Below the pieces are notes generated by a model. That model had not been told where the DNA came from. It saw only the letters and a program-made list of their open reading frames with translations, and searched no databases. DNA of 35,773 nt, from NCBI GenBank assembly GCA_030827515.1, contig JAUREI010000018.1:1-35773 (forward strand). The letters are read 5' to 3'. Numbering within the stretch: the first letter of the stretch is position 1; each line of letters begins with the position of its first letter. The translations under genes were made by a program, and so were the position numbers. This document shows positions 8,599 to 16,219 of the stretch, in pieces. The DNA comes from Prosthecobacter sp. (GTDB lineage: Bacteria > Verrucomicrobiota > Verrucomicrobiia > Verrucomicrobiales > Verrucomicrobiaceae).

Positions 8599-9873
8599 TC
8601 AATCCGGCGGCAGCAGGTCGCCAATCAGGGCGCGGATGTGACGGCGTTCACTTTCACCCAGATAGGCGTAGCGGTCGCTGCTGTCACGCTCCTCCAGCAC
8701 TAAGGCGAGTCGGTCGAGCACCGTCTTCTTCAGCGACGGCTCCAGGTGCGCGAAGGTTTGCGAGTGGATCATGTAGCTGCAGCGATACTTGAACAGGCGC
8801 GTGTGCAGTTGGAAATCGCGCAGGGAACGCCCGTCGCGACTGTGCCTTTCGCGCCTCGCAAAGGCCGCCTCAAAGGCGCCGTCGCCCTCGATGCCGCCCT
8901 CGGGCAGCAGGGCCTCGTCCTTGAAGAGCAGGGCGTCGAGCACGTCCTCGGTGCTGTGGTCGATGATGCGGCGCGCGGTGCCGACCGGCTCGGTCTGCAC
9001 GGGTTCTCCCAACTCACGCTGCAGGCTGATCTGCATGTGCATGGCACGCAGGGCGGAATGGTTGGCCTTGGTCAGGACATTCTGCACGCCGGTCTGGTGT
9101 TCGAGCACCATCAGGGCGACAATGTCGCTGGTGGCACGCGGGTAGGGCGAGGTGTTGAAGAGCGCGTTCAGGTTTGTCAGGTTGGCACCCTTGTCGACCG
9201 GAAGGTCACAGCTGTTGTCGGGCAGTTCGACGGCGGTGACGTTGCCCCGGTGCAGGGCGTCGCCGTGGCGCCCGGTGACGTACCAGCCACCCCAGCGGCT
9301 TTCGAAAGGCGTGGTGCTGTCGACCACCGTGCTGCCCTGGCTCATGATCGGGCGGCCCTCCGGCCCGGGAAAGACCGATCGCACGAGGACGCCTGGCACG
9401 CCGGGCGAGAACACGCCGCCATGGCAGCTGAGGCAACTCTGGTCGCGCTCAAAGTGCAGGGGCTGAGTGACGGGCACCTCAGGGTCGAGCAGGTAAAAGA
9501 TCGGTCCGAGCCGCGGGTCAATGGTCGCCACCTCGATCGATCCGCCCAGGCAGTAGCCGAGGTAGGCTTCGTCGCCGAAGTAGACCACACGCGGGGTTTG
9601 GGGGTGGATGCGGTCATTCTGCTTGCTGGTCTTGGAGAAGACCATGACCTGGGATTCCTCGGGGATGTTGAAGTGGCGCATCAGGTCGCGCAGCACCGTC
9701 CAGGCGTCGCTGCGGTCGACCTTGGCCTTGCCGTTGCGCAGTAGGTTTTCCAGCTTCCGTGCAGAGTCGTCGGGCTGACTTTTGGAGTAAAAGATGGGCG
9801 CTTGTTCATAGGGATCCACGGCCATGACGGTGGCGGTCCAGAGCAGAAGCAGCGTCTGGGGCAGGAGTTTCAT
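8599..9873 (-). CDS. Secreted single-CxxCH (cytochrome c-type) protein of unknown function, NsrR-linked
   Basis: A 424-residue protein with a signal peptide (KLLPQTLLLLWTATVMA). One heme c attachment motif is visible: C147-L-S-C150-H151, in the segment FERDQSCLSCHGG. Other cysteines are C108 (YLGYCLGG), C219-type (DNSCDLP) and one near the C-terminus (KYRCSYM). Much of the chain is not a standard cytochrome c domain: VYFGDEAYLGYCLGG, a histidine-containing core (HGDALHRGN), VALMVLEHQTGVQN and KANHSALRAMHMQ. The latter resemble alpha-helical segments with possible second heme ligands. Its ATG overlaps the stop of the NsrR-type gene by 4 bp (ATGA), so translation is coupled. That linkage suggests a periplasmic role in NO or nitrogen-oxide stress; this is inference. 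Confidence 0.75.
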   Translation of the reverse strand: MKLLPQTLLLLWTATVMAVDPYEQAPIFYSKSQPDDSARKLENLLRNGKAKVDRSDAWTVLRDLMRHFNIPEESQVMVFSKTSKQNDRIHPQTPRVVYFGDEAYLGYCLGGSIEVATIDPRLGPIFYLLDPEVPVTQPLHFERDQSCLSCHGGVFSPGVPGVLVRSVFPGPEGRPIMSQGSTVVDSTTPFESRWGGWYVTGRHGDALHRGNVTAVELPDNSCDLPVDKGANLTNLNALFNTSPYPRATSDIVALMVLEHQTGVQNVLTKANHSALRAMHMQISLQRELGEPVQTEPVGTARRIIDHSTEDVLDALLFKDEALLPEGGIEGDGAFEAAFARRERHSRDGRSLRDFQLHTRLFKYRCSYMIHSQTFAHLEPSLKKTVLDRLALVLEERDSSDRYAYLGESERRHIRALIGDLLPPD

Positions 9874-10310
9874 GACACTTCCAGCAGGGTGCGGCGCAGG
9901 CGGGCGCGGGGTGCGCCGGCGACCAGGTCGGCTAGGGTGTGGCGATCGAGGCTGGCGTAAAAACTTTCCGCCGCCCCGGCGAGCAGTCCCTTGAGCCGGC
10001 AGGCGCCGTCAATCGGACAGGTGTTGTGGACCTTGTCGAAGCACTCGACGAGGGCCGTTGGACTTTCCGTGCGGCGGACGAGCAGGCCGAGGCGTACTTC
10101 GCCGGCGGATTGGGCCAGCGCGATGCCGCCGCCACGGCCGCGGCGGGTGTCGAGGTAGCCGAGCTTGGCCAGGTGGTTGACCACCTTGACGAGGTGATGG
10201 CGCGAGACGTCGTAGGCCTCCGCCGCCTCGGTGAGCGAGAACGGCGCCTCCTTGAGGGCGGCGTACATCATCACCCGCAGGGCATAGTCACTGAACAGGC
10301 TCAGGCGCAT
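9870..10310 (-). CDS. nsrR: Rrf2-family transcriptional regulator, NsrR type
   Basis: A 146-residue protein, the family's length. The N-terminal winged helix starts MRLSLFSDYALRVMMYAAL, with recognition helix around YDVSRHHLVKVVNHLAKLGY and wing RGRGGGIAL. The Fe-S cysteines are C90, C98 and C104 in ECFDKVHNTCPIDGACRLK, with Asp8 (FSDYALR) in the position that provides the fourth cluster ligand in characterised NsrR. The C-terminal SLDRHTLADLV is also a NsrR hallmark. NsrR holds a cluster, loses DNA binding on reaction with nitric oxide, and derepresses its targets. The gene starts 30 bp from the palindrome at 10341-10357 and overlaps the downstream CxxCH gene, which fits autoregulation. IscR is excluded by the cysteine spacing and the CRLKG segment. 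Confidence 0.88.
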   Translation of the reverse strand: MRLSLFSDYALRVMMYAALKEAPFSLTEAAEAYDVSRHHLVKVVNHLAKLGYLDTRRGRGGGIALAQSAGEVRLGLLVRRTESPTALVECFDKVHNTCPIDGACRLKGLLAGAAESFYASLDRHTLADLVAGAPRARLRRTLLEVS

Positions 10311-10340
10311 GGAAGAACCAACGCCCCCGGTGTCCTAAAT

Positions 10341-10357
10341 TTGCATTCCCAATGCAA
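10341..10357 (-). promoter_or_regulatory. Candidate NsrR operator
   Basis: TTGCATTCCCAATGCAA is a perfect 17-bp palindrome (7-bp arms, 3-bp centre). The inner 15 bp, TGCATTCCCAATGCA, has the same half-sites and spacing as the core TGCATTTNAAATGCA of known proteobacterial NsrR sites, with only the centre differing. Its centre lies 39 bp upstream of the regulator's ATG, where a repressor would cover the promoter. Binding is inferred. Confidence 0.65.
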
Positions 10358-10402
10358 CAATGCCTGTGCCGATCCTGGCGCCTGTGCGCCCGGGCTTGCG
10401 GC

Positions 10403-11887
10403 TCAGTCCCTGCGCTTGAGCTGCGGGAAGAGAATGACGTCGCGGATGCTTTCGGCACCGGTGAGCATCATGATCAGGCGGTCGATGCCGATGCCGATGC
10501 CGCCGGCGGGCGGCATGCCGTGCTCGAGGGCGAGGATGAATTCCTCGTCGATCTTCTGAACCTCCTCGCCGGCTTGGTGCTCAAGCCGCTCCCGCTGGAC
10601 GACTGGATCGTTGAGTTCGGAGTAGCCCGGGCTGATCTCCTGGCCATTGATGACCAGTTCGTAAACATCCACCACCGAAGGGTCGGCGGCGTTCTGCTTA
10701 GCCAGCGGCACCAGTTCCTTGGGCACGTGGGTGACAAACACCGGGTTGAAGCTCTTCTCCTCGACCAGCTTTTCGAAGACCTTCTGGTCGAGTTCGTAGT
10801 GCTCCTCACGGGCTTCGACTTCCTGCAAGCCGAGGCTCTGGGCCCGCTCGACCTTGGCGGCCTTGTCGAGCTCAAACCAGTCGTCGCCGGCGGCGGCGCG
10901 CACGAGTTCGCGGAAGGGCGCGCGCTTCCAGGGGCGGGTGAGGTCGATTGTGCGGGTGACGTTGCCCTCCTCGTCCTTGTGCTCGATGACCAGGCCGCCG
11001 CAGAACTTCTGCGCGAGGTGGCAGATCAAGTCCTCGACGAGGTCGGCCATCTGTTCGAAGTCGGCATAGGCCCAGTAGGCTTCGAGCATGGTGAACTCCG
11101 GATTGTGCCGGCGGCTGAGCCCCTCGTTGCGGAAGTTGCGGTTGAGTTCGAAGACGCGCGGGAAGCCCCCGACGAGCAGGCGCTTGAGATAGAGTTCCGG
11201 CGCGATGCGCAGGAACATCTGCTGGTCGAGGGCGTTGAAGTGGGTCTCGAACGGGCGGGCGGCGGCGCCGCCGGGCACGTCCTGCATCATCGGCGTCTCA
11301 ACTTCAAGGAAGTTGCGGCCGTGCAGGTAGCCGCGGATTTCCGCGATCATGCGGCTGCGGATGACGAAGACTTCGCGGCTTCGGTCGTTGGAGACGAGGT
11401 CGAGGTAGCGCTGGCGGTACTTGATCTCCTTGTCGGTGACGCCGTGCCACTTGTCGGGCAGCGGGCGCAGGGCCTTGGACAGCGGCACCAGGCGGTCAAC
11501 ATGGACCGATCGCTCGCCGCGGCGGGTGACGAAGGTTTTGCCCTCGAGGCCAACGAAGTCGCCGATGTCGATTTGCTGGTTGAACAGGTCGTAGCTTTCC
11601 TCGCCGACGTCGCCCTTGCTCAGGTAGCACTGGATGCGACCGGTGATGTCACCGAGGTCGAAGAAGGTGGCCTTGCCCATGTCGCGGCGCGAGAGCACGC
11701 GGCCGGCGATGCGCACGGGGGTGCCTTCGGCAACGTCGCCGGCAATGAACTGGGCGCGCAGGGCGCCGGGATCGTGGGAGACCTCAAACTTGCCGCCGAA
11801 GGCCGCGATGCCGCGTTTCTGCAGCTCCTCGAGCTTGGCGCGGCGGAAGTGGAGCAGTTCGGATTCGGTGGGTTCGGTCTCGTTCAT
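10403..11887 (-). CDS. lysS: Lysyl-tRNA synthetase, class II
   Basis: A 494-residue enzyme, the usual bacterial LysS length; it attaches lysine to tRNA-Lys in the cytoplasm. I chose the ATG at 11885-11887 ([26 protein letters not shown]); the frame stays open upstream but has no homology to the family. The N-terminal OB-fold anticodon-binding domain spans about residues 55-150 ([21 protein letters not shown]). The class II catalytic core has motif 1 near FLEVETPMM, motif 2 [18 protein letters not shown] and motif 3 [15 protein letters not shown] near the C-terminus. The gene is followed on the same strand by the NsrR-type gene after a 92-bp gap that contains the operator, so the two are probably transcribed separately. 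Confidence 0.96.
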   Translation of the reverse strand: MNETEPTESELLHFRRAKLEELQKRGIAAFGGKFEVSHDPGALRAQFIAGDVAEGTPVRIAGRVLSRRDMGKATFFDLGDITGRIQCYLSKGDVGEESYDLFNQQIDIGDFVGLEGKTFVTRRGERSVHVDRLVPLSKALRPLPDKWHGVTDKEIKYRQRYLDLVSNDRSREVFVIRSRMIAEIRGYLHGRNFLEVETPMMQDVPGGAAARPFETHFNALDQQMFLRIAPELYLKRLLVGGFPRVFELNRNFRNEGLSRRHNPEFTMLEAYWAYADFEQMADLVEDLICHLAQKFCGGLVIEHKDEEGNVTRTIDLTRPWKRAPFRELVRAAAGDDWFELDKAAKVERAQSLGLQEVEAREEHYELDQKVFEKLVEEKSFNPVFVTHVPKELVPLAKQNAADPSVVDVYELVINGQEISPGYSELNDPVVQRERLEHQAGEEVQKIDEEFILALEHGMPPAGGIGIGIDRLIMMLTGAESIRDVILFPQLKRRD

Positions 11888-12253
11888 GGCGGGCAGGCTC
11901 TTTACCTGCTTCCGGGCGTTTTGCCACCGCAAAAACGGGCTGGCGGCGGCTCCTTCTTGGCAGGATCCGGCGAGGTTGCTACTGTCGAGGGCATGATCCA
12001 TTTGTCCGCAGGGCAGAATAGAAGTGGGGCACGGCATGATCTGATCGCCGATGTCGCTGACTTGGGCGACAGTGCTGTCGGTCGTCGCACCTACCCTCGA
12101 CATTTTGGGGAACCCGTCTCAGCCAGCCGCAGGTCTCCGTTGTGCATACTGCGGGGGCTCGTGAACCCGGGCGGGCTGGGTGCCGTCGAATTCCCTGAGC
12201 CCCATTCTGCACTCCCCGCTTGCCTGCGGCGGTGGTTTACGGCTTGTTGTGGC
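11888..12253. other. 366-bp gap between divergent lysS and Gfo/Idh genes; candidate structured leader
   Basis: There is no convincing gene here. The part nearest the Gfo/Idh gene can fold into consecutive stems: CCGCAG (12127-12132) with CTGCGG (12149-12154), and GGGGCTC (12154-12160) with GAGCCCC (12197-12203). Since 12154 is shared, the stems abut. High GC makes chance pairing likely, and I cannot match it to a known RNA family. The other end holds the lysS leader hairpins. Confidence 0.3.
11893..11937 (-). promoter_or_regulatory. Two small hairpins in the lysS leader
   Basis: GCAGG (11893-11897) pairs with CCTGC (11905-11909). Next to it TTTTGC (11919-11924) pairs with GCAAAA (11929-11934), extended by a CG/CG pair across a one-base bulge. 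They lie within 50 bp upstream of the lysS ATG, so the transcript would be structured near the ribosome site. They are short and could be incidental; no T-box features are visible. Confidence 0.25.
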
Positions 12254-13300
12254 ATGATCGTGCGGCGCCTCTCATCCATCGCCGTCCTGCGGACGGTGGC
12301 CTGCGCCTTTTCCCTGTCCTGCACCGCCATGGCTGACTCCCTCCGCGTGGGCCTCATTGGCCTCGATTCCTCCCACTGCGAACAGTTCACCCTGCGGCTG
12401 AACGATCCCGCCAATCCAAACCATGTGCCGGGTGCTCGCGTTGTCGCCGCCTTCCCGGGTGGCAGTCCGGATTTGCCGGAGAGCGCGCAGCGTGTGGCCG
12501 GCTACACCGCGCTCCTGCGCGACACCTTTGGCGTGCGCATCTACGACAGCCTTGAGGAGGTTTGCGCGGAGGTGGATGCGGTGATGATCCTCAGCGTCGA
12601 TGGCCGACCGCACCTTGAGCAGGCGCGCCGGGTCGCCGCGAGCGGAAAGCCATTCTTCCTCGACAAACCGGTGGCCGCCTCGCTTGCCGATGCAGTGGCC
12701 GTCTATCGCGCGGCCGAGGCGGCGGGGGTGCCCATGTTCAGTGCGTCTGCCGTGCGCTGGTATCCCGGCGTCGTCGAGGTCGCCACTGCCGAGAGCACAC
12801 CCGCGCAGGGTGCATTGTCCTACGGGCCGGCACCGATTCTGCCGCACCATCCGGATTTGTTTTTCTACGGCATCCACGCCACCGAAGCCCTGTTCACTGT
12901 CATGGGCGGCGACTGCCTAGAAGTGCGCCGGACGCGCGGCAACGATGTCTCGGCGGTGACGGGTGTGTGGCGCGGTGGCCGACTCGGCACCCTGCATGCC
13001 CTGCACCGTCTGCCGATGGATTCGACCCAGTACAAACTCGTTCGCTTTGGAGAGAAGGGCGTTGTCGAACAGAAGAGCCTCGGCGACTACACACCGCTGC
13101 TGCGCGAGATCGTCCGCTTCTTCCAGACGCGTCAGGCCCCCGTCAGCGCTCGTGAGACCCTGCAGATCTACGCCTTCATGGAGGCCGCCCAGGAGAGCCA
13201 GCGGCAGGGCGGCGAGAGCGTGCGATTGCGCGAAATCCTCCTGCGTGCCGGTGCTCCCGAAGCCTGGCTGCCGCAGGAGCAAGAGGCGGCCCAGCGTTGA
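12254..13300 (+). CDS. Secreted Gfo/Idh/MocA-type NAD(P)-dependent oxidoreductase
   Basis: A 348-residue protein. The frame is open for about 1.9 kb upstream, but that stretch is antisense to lysS; ATG 12254 begins a plausible signal peptide (RRLSSIAVLRTVACAFSLSCTAMA). The Rossmann entry is LRVGLIGLDSSHCEQF, in which the usual GxGxxG is replaced by GLIGLDSSH. Then comes YDSLEEVCAEVDAVMILSVDGRPHLEQARRVAASGKPFFLDKPVAAS, whose DKP matches the conserved (E/D)KP active-site loop. The middle contains FYGIHATEALFTVMGG, the His-containing substrate segment common in secreted members from these phyla. These enzymes oxidise or epimerise sugars or related polyols; the substrate is unknown. Confidence 0.83.
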   Translation: MIVRRLSSIAVLRTVACAFSLSCTAMADSLRVGLIGLDSSHCEQFTLRLNDPANPNHVPGARVVAAFPGGSPDLPESAQRVAGYTALLRDTFGVRIYDSLEEVCAEVDAVMILSVDGRPHLEQARRVAASGKPFFLDKPVAASLADAVAVYRAAEAAGVPMFSASAVRWYPGVVEVATAESTPAQGALSYGPAPILPHHPDLFFYGIHATEALFTVMGGDCLEVRRTRGNDVSAVTGVWRGGRLGTLHALHRLPMDSTQYKLVRFGEKGVVEQKSLGDYTPLLREIVRFFQTRQAPVSARETLQIYAFMEAAQESQRQGGESVRLREILLRAGAPEAWLPQEQEAAQR

Positions 13301-13420
13301 AGCCGCGCGACCTTGGGCAAGCCCAGCCTCCCCGGGCGGATCGACAGGAACGGCAGACGCCCGTTTGCCGCAGAGACCTTCGCCGTACTTTTCGACAAAG
13401 TCACAATGGGGAGAGATGAG

Positions 13421-13449
13421 TGTCTAATTTTGAGTAAAAAATTTAGACA
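13421..13449 (+). promoter_or_regulatory. Inverted repeat upstream of the ECF sigma gene (distal)
   Basis: TGTCTAA (13421-13427) and TTAGACA (13443-13449) form perfect arms, which extend with one bulged A into TTTT/AAAA. The stretch is strikingly AT-rich for this window. It lies about 70-100 bp upstream of the sigma gene's ATG, a position suitable for a regulator site or a weak terminator for the upstream gene. Which of the two it is cannot be decided. Confidence 0.4.
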
Positions 13450-13463
13450 AACGAAGCAAATAT

Positions 13464-13502
13464 CTTCGACAAAACATTGACAAGACCTGAAATTTGTCGA
13501 AG
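13464..13502 (+). promoter_or_regulatory. Candidate promoter/operator of the ECF sigma gene
   Basis: CTTCGACAAA (13464-13473) and TTTGTCGAAG (13493-13502) are perfect 10-bp inverted arms around a 19-bp spacer. The spacer contains TTGACA (13477-13482), a perfect -35 hexamer; 17 bp later AAGAAT (13500-13505) may be the -10. A further direct copy, TTCGACAAA, lies at 13391-13399. A dimeric regulator on the arms would flank the -35. The arms and hexamer are visible; function is inferred. Confidence 0.5.
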
Positions 13503-13519
13503 AATTGATCAGGTTTGAG

Positions 13520-14152
13520 ATGTCTCAAACTCAAAACCCTCACCCCATCCCGCCCGTCATGACTGATCTTACGAATCCTGAAGTGCAGCGCCAGATTGAG
13601 GAAGACATCGAACTGCTGCGGCGCATTGCCGAGCGCGACGCCCTGGCTTATCAGACCTTTTACCGCAAGTATTCCGGGCTGATCTTCGCGACGATTGCCA
13701 ACGTGCTCAATGACCATCATGACACCGAGGATGTGATGCAGGAAGTGCTGGTCCAGGTTTGGAACAAGGCTCACCTCTATGAGTCGGGCAAGGGCAAGCC
13801 GCTGACGTGGCTGACCACGCTCGCGCGCAATCGCGCCATCGACCGCATCCGGGCCAAGCAGCGGCGTGCCAAGCTCAACGACGACTTTGAACTGGAGAAC
13901 AAGAAACTGCAGTTTGAGTTCGAGGATTCCGGCCGTGAACTGCTGGAGACCAAGGAACGCAATCGCCTGCTGCTTCGCTCGGTCGAACGTCTCAATCCGG
14001 ATCAGCGCGAGGCGGTGCGGTTGGCCTACTTCGACGGTCTCACCCAGGCCGAGGTGGCAGATCGACTGCATGAGCCTCTGGGGACGATCAAAGCGCGCAT
14101 CCGCCGCGGCGTCAGCCGGCTGGAGACGCTGATCAAACCGCGATTGGGCTGA
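13520..14152 (+). CDS. ECF-type RNA polymerase sigma factor (orphan)
   Basis: A 210-residue sigma-70 family factor of the extracytoplasmic-function type. Region 2 spans about residues 45-115: FYRKYSGLIFATIANVLNDHHDTEDVMQEVLVQVWNKA, then PLTWLTTLARNRAIDRIRAKQRR, the -10 recognition part. A charged linker (ENKKLQFEFEDS) follows. Region 4 spans about residues 155-205: LNPDQREAVRLAYFDGLTQAEVADRLHEPLGTIKARIRRGVSRLE, a helix-turn-helix for the -35. I chose ATG 13520, with AGG 6 bp upstream; ATG 13559 (MTDLTN) is an alternative. The next gene downstream is convergent, so there is no adjacent anti-sigma gene. Its control may lie in the inverted repeats immediately upstream. Confidence 0.93.
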   Translation: MSQTQNPHPIPPVMTDLTNPEVQRQIEEDIELLRRIAERDALAYQTFYRKYSGLIFATIANVLNDHHDTEDVMQEVLVQVWNKAHLYESGKGKPLTWLTTLARNRAIDRIRAKQRRAKLNDDFELENKKLQFEFEDSGRELLETKERNRLLLRSVERLNPDQREAVRLAYFDGLTQAEVADRLHEPLGTIKARIRRGVSRLETLIKPRLG

Positions 14153-14164
14153 GTGCCAATCGCC

Positions 14165-15688
14165 TCACTGGGCGAGTTCATAGCAGACCATCTCACGGTC
14201 ATTGCGCACCAGCAGCCAGCGACCTGCCAGACAGGGTGGATTCCAAGTCTTGGAAGCAAGGGCGGCAAGACTCCCCAATGACTCGGGCCCGTCTTCCCCC
14301 GGACGGATGAGTTCGACATGGCCCGCTTCCGCCTGAATCAGCAGTAACTCGCCAAGCTGCAGGTGCTGGCCATAGCCATGGTGCCCCCGGCGCCAGAGAC
14401 GTTCGCCGTCGCGAAGGTCCACGGCCACCAGGGTGCCTTCATCCAGCGCCCAGGCGCGATCACCGCGCACGGTGGCGCTGCTGAACTTGGTGCGCGGGAC
14501 CGAGGACACCCAGAGTTCCCGGCATGCCAGGCCGTCGCCATCGGCGTGGATTTCCAGCAATCGGCTCTTTTGGCCGTAGCTGGCGGTGACCAGCAGGCGG
14601 TTGGTGCCGGCCGGAGCGGGTTGGCCTGCCCGGGGGTATTCACCCGGCCATGGGTGGCGCCAGAGCCTGTGCCCCGTGGCAGGGTCGTGACCGGTGACGG
14701 AGCCGCCATTGACCGAGACAATCTGGTCGCGTCCTGCCAATCGGCGCAGGGCGGGGGTGCTGTAACTGGAGGATTCGTCCCCGGACTGCCAGAGTGGATG
14801 GCCATCCACCTGGGCATAGGCAAGCAGGACCGGGCCGCCTGCTCCGCCGGTGACGATGACCCGTCCATCGTGCAGAAGCGGAGAACTGCTCTTGCCGTAA
14901 GTCAGGTTGTCTGACCCGGTCTCGGCGAGAATGTCGCGACTCCAGATTTGGCGTCCGCTGGACAGGTCCAGGCAGTGCAGGCGCCCCGTGGCACCGCAGG
15001 CGAAGACGCGCTGGCCGGCTTCGTCGATGGCCGGTGTTGCGCGTGGCCCTTCGCCACCTAGGGGCTCGCTGAAGCGGGCGGAGTCGGCGAAGCGCCAGAG
15101 GGGTTCACCGGTGGCGGCATCGTAGCAGGTGACCCACTCTTGGGCGCCATGCTGTTCCTGAGTGACCGCACGTCGGCCGGCAACCACGATGCCGGACCAG
15201 CCCGGACCGACGCCCCGGCGCCAGACTTCGCGGGGCGGATGGGAGGCCCAGTCCGTGCGCCACGTTGGGGCTGGCAGGACGGCATCGCCGGCAGGCCCAA
15301 GGAAGCGTTTCATGTCGGCCATGCCGGCGGGCGGCGGTCCCGGATCGGAGGCTTGCTGCTCGGGGAAGGCTGGAATGTCCGGAGCCGGCGGTCGCGCCTG
15401 CCAGCGCCAGGCCAGACGCGGCAGGGCGGTGCCATCGGCCGAACCCTCGTAGCGCACCAACAGTCGGAACGCGCCAATGAAGAGGATGCCGCCAAGCACC
15501 AGCAGGGCCAGCCGCATCCGGCGACGGCCTCGCCGACGCAGGGCCCACCCGAAGCCGAGCAGCAGGGTGGCGAGCAGTCCGAGCGCCAGGCAGCCGACCG
15601 AGCGGGCGACATGATCCGTGGCGAGCAGCCAGGCAGCGGGCACACCGGTGCCGAGCAGGACGAGAACAGTGTAGCGAAGCGGGCGCAT
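14165..15688 (-). CDS. Membrane-anchored PQQ-type beta-propeller repeat protein
   Basis: A 507-residue protein. The start at 15686-15688 (MRPLRYTVL) precedes three hydrophobic segments: residues about 6-25 (VLVLLGTGVPAAWLLA), 32-52 (VGCLALGLLATLLLGFGW) and 60-78 (RLALLVLGGILFIGAF). The frame is open 27 codons further upstream, without supporting features. From about residue 110 comes the signature DMKRFLGPAGDAVLPAPTWRTDW, which introduces planctomycete/verrucomicrobial propellers. Blade signatures follow: YDAATGEPLWRF, LDLSSGRQIWSR, HDPATGHRLWRH and VDLRDGERLWRR. The propeller would lie on the periplasmic side. This is a second, distinct copy of the family beside the gene at 1471; function is unknown. 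It ends 12 bp from the converging sigma gene. Confidence 0.85.
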   Translation of the reverse strand: MRPLRYTVLVLLGTGVPAAWLLATDHVARSVGCLALGLLATLLLGFGWALRRRGRRRMRLALLVLGGILFIGAFRLLVRYEGSADGTALPRLAWRWQARPPAPDIPAFPEQQASDPGPPPAGMADMKRFLGPAGDAVLPAPTWRTDWASHPPREVWRRGVGPGWSGIVVAGRRAVTQEQHGAQEWVTCYDAATGEPLWRFADSARFSEPLGGEGPRATPAIDEAGQRVFACGATGRLHCLDLSSGRQIWSRDILAETGSDNLTYGKSSSPLLHDGRVIVTGGAGGPVLLAYAQVDGHPLWQSGDESSSYSTPALRRLAGRDQIVSVNGGSVTGHDPATGHRLWRHPWPGEYPRAGQPAPAGTNRLLVTASYGQKSRLLEIHADGDGLACRELWVSSVPRTKFSSATVRGDRAWALDEGTLVAVDLRDGERLWRRGHHGYGQHLQLGELLLIQAEAGHVELIRPGEDGPESLGSLAALASKTWNPPCLAGRWLLVRNDREMVCYELAQ

Positions 15689-15719
15689 GGCGGGGATACG
15701 TCCGTCGTCGATGCCACGC

Positions 15720-16175
15720 TCAGCCGCGACGGAGGATGCCGTCGCTGAGGATGCGTGCGCGCAAGCCACCGTGGCCCTTCATGGCCTCCTCGGCGCCTGC
15801 GGCGAAGGCCTGGTTCATCCAGTAGCAGGGCGCGCTCTCCTGCGTGCCAAAAAAGCGCACGCCCTGGACCTCAAACTCGCGGCCGATGAGGGCGTTGAGG
15901 TCGGTGTCTGTGGTGATCAGATTGCGGCGAAAAACCGAGGGAGGCACGCCAGTGATGCCGAACTGTTCGCACAGGCGTTCGTAAACCTCGTGTTCGAAAA
16001 AGGTGACCTGGCCCTTGTAGTCCTCCTTGTAGTCGAAAAAGCGGTCGCCGACGAGACCCTTGCCTGCGACACACTCGACCTGGTCGACCTCAAGCATGGG
16101 TGCCTTGCCCGGAGGCAGGCCGTGATGGCCGAAGTAAGTGTGCTCAGGGGAGACGTAGAGATGCAGCAGGCGCAT
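15720..16175 (-). CDS. MOSC domain-containing protein
   Basis: A 151-residue stand-alone MOSC domain (molybdenum-cofactor sulfurase C-terminal family). It begins MRLLHLYVSPEHTYFGHHG, then VECVAGKGLVGDRFF, a conserved family segment. Next come KGQVTFFEHEVYERL and PSVFRRNLITTDTDLNALIGREFEVQGVRFFG, and finally ESAPCYWMN with the conserved cysteine and GGLRARILSDG. The domain is known from enzymes that carry a sulfido group or bind Moco/Mo-pterin substrates, including YiiM-type hydroxylaminopurine reductases. An in-frame ATG at 16188-16190 would add five residues (MVQPV). The gene lies 31 bp upstream of the beta-propeller gene and 44 bp downstream of the DUF1501 gene, all on the same strand. The cellular substrate cannot be inferred. 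Confidence 0.85.
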   Translation of the reverse strand: MRLLHLYVSPEHTYFGHHGLPPGKAPMLEVDQVECVAGKGLVGDRFFDYKEDYKGQVTFFEHEVYERLCEQFGITGVPPSVFRRNLITTDTDLNALIGREFEVQGVRFFGTQESAPCYWMNQAFAAGAEEAMKGHGGLRARILSDGILRRG

Positions 16176-16219
16176 GACCGGTTGAACCATGCGGTCGCTG
16201 CGGGCGAATGCAAGCGCGG

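Noticed and set aside
10352-12253. The upstream part of the long plus-strand frame that ends at 13300
   Set aside because: Antisense to lysS; the real gene starts at 12254, where a signal peptide and Rossmann fold begin.
12121-12253. SRP RNA, tmRNA, tRNA or cobalamin riboswitch in the lysS-Gfo/Idh gap
   Set aside because: I looked for the conserved cores (GGAAGCAGC, GTTCRANYC, tmRNA ends, the cobalamin B12-box) and none is present.
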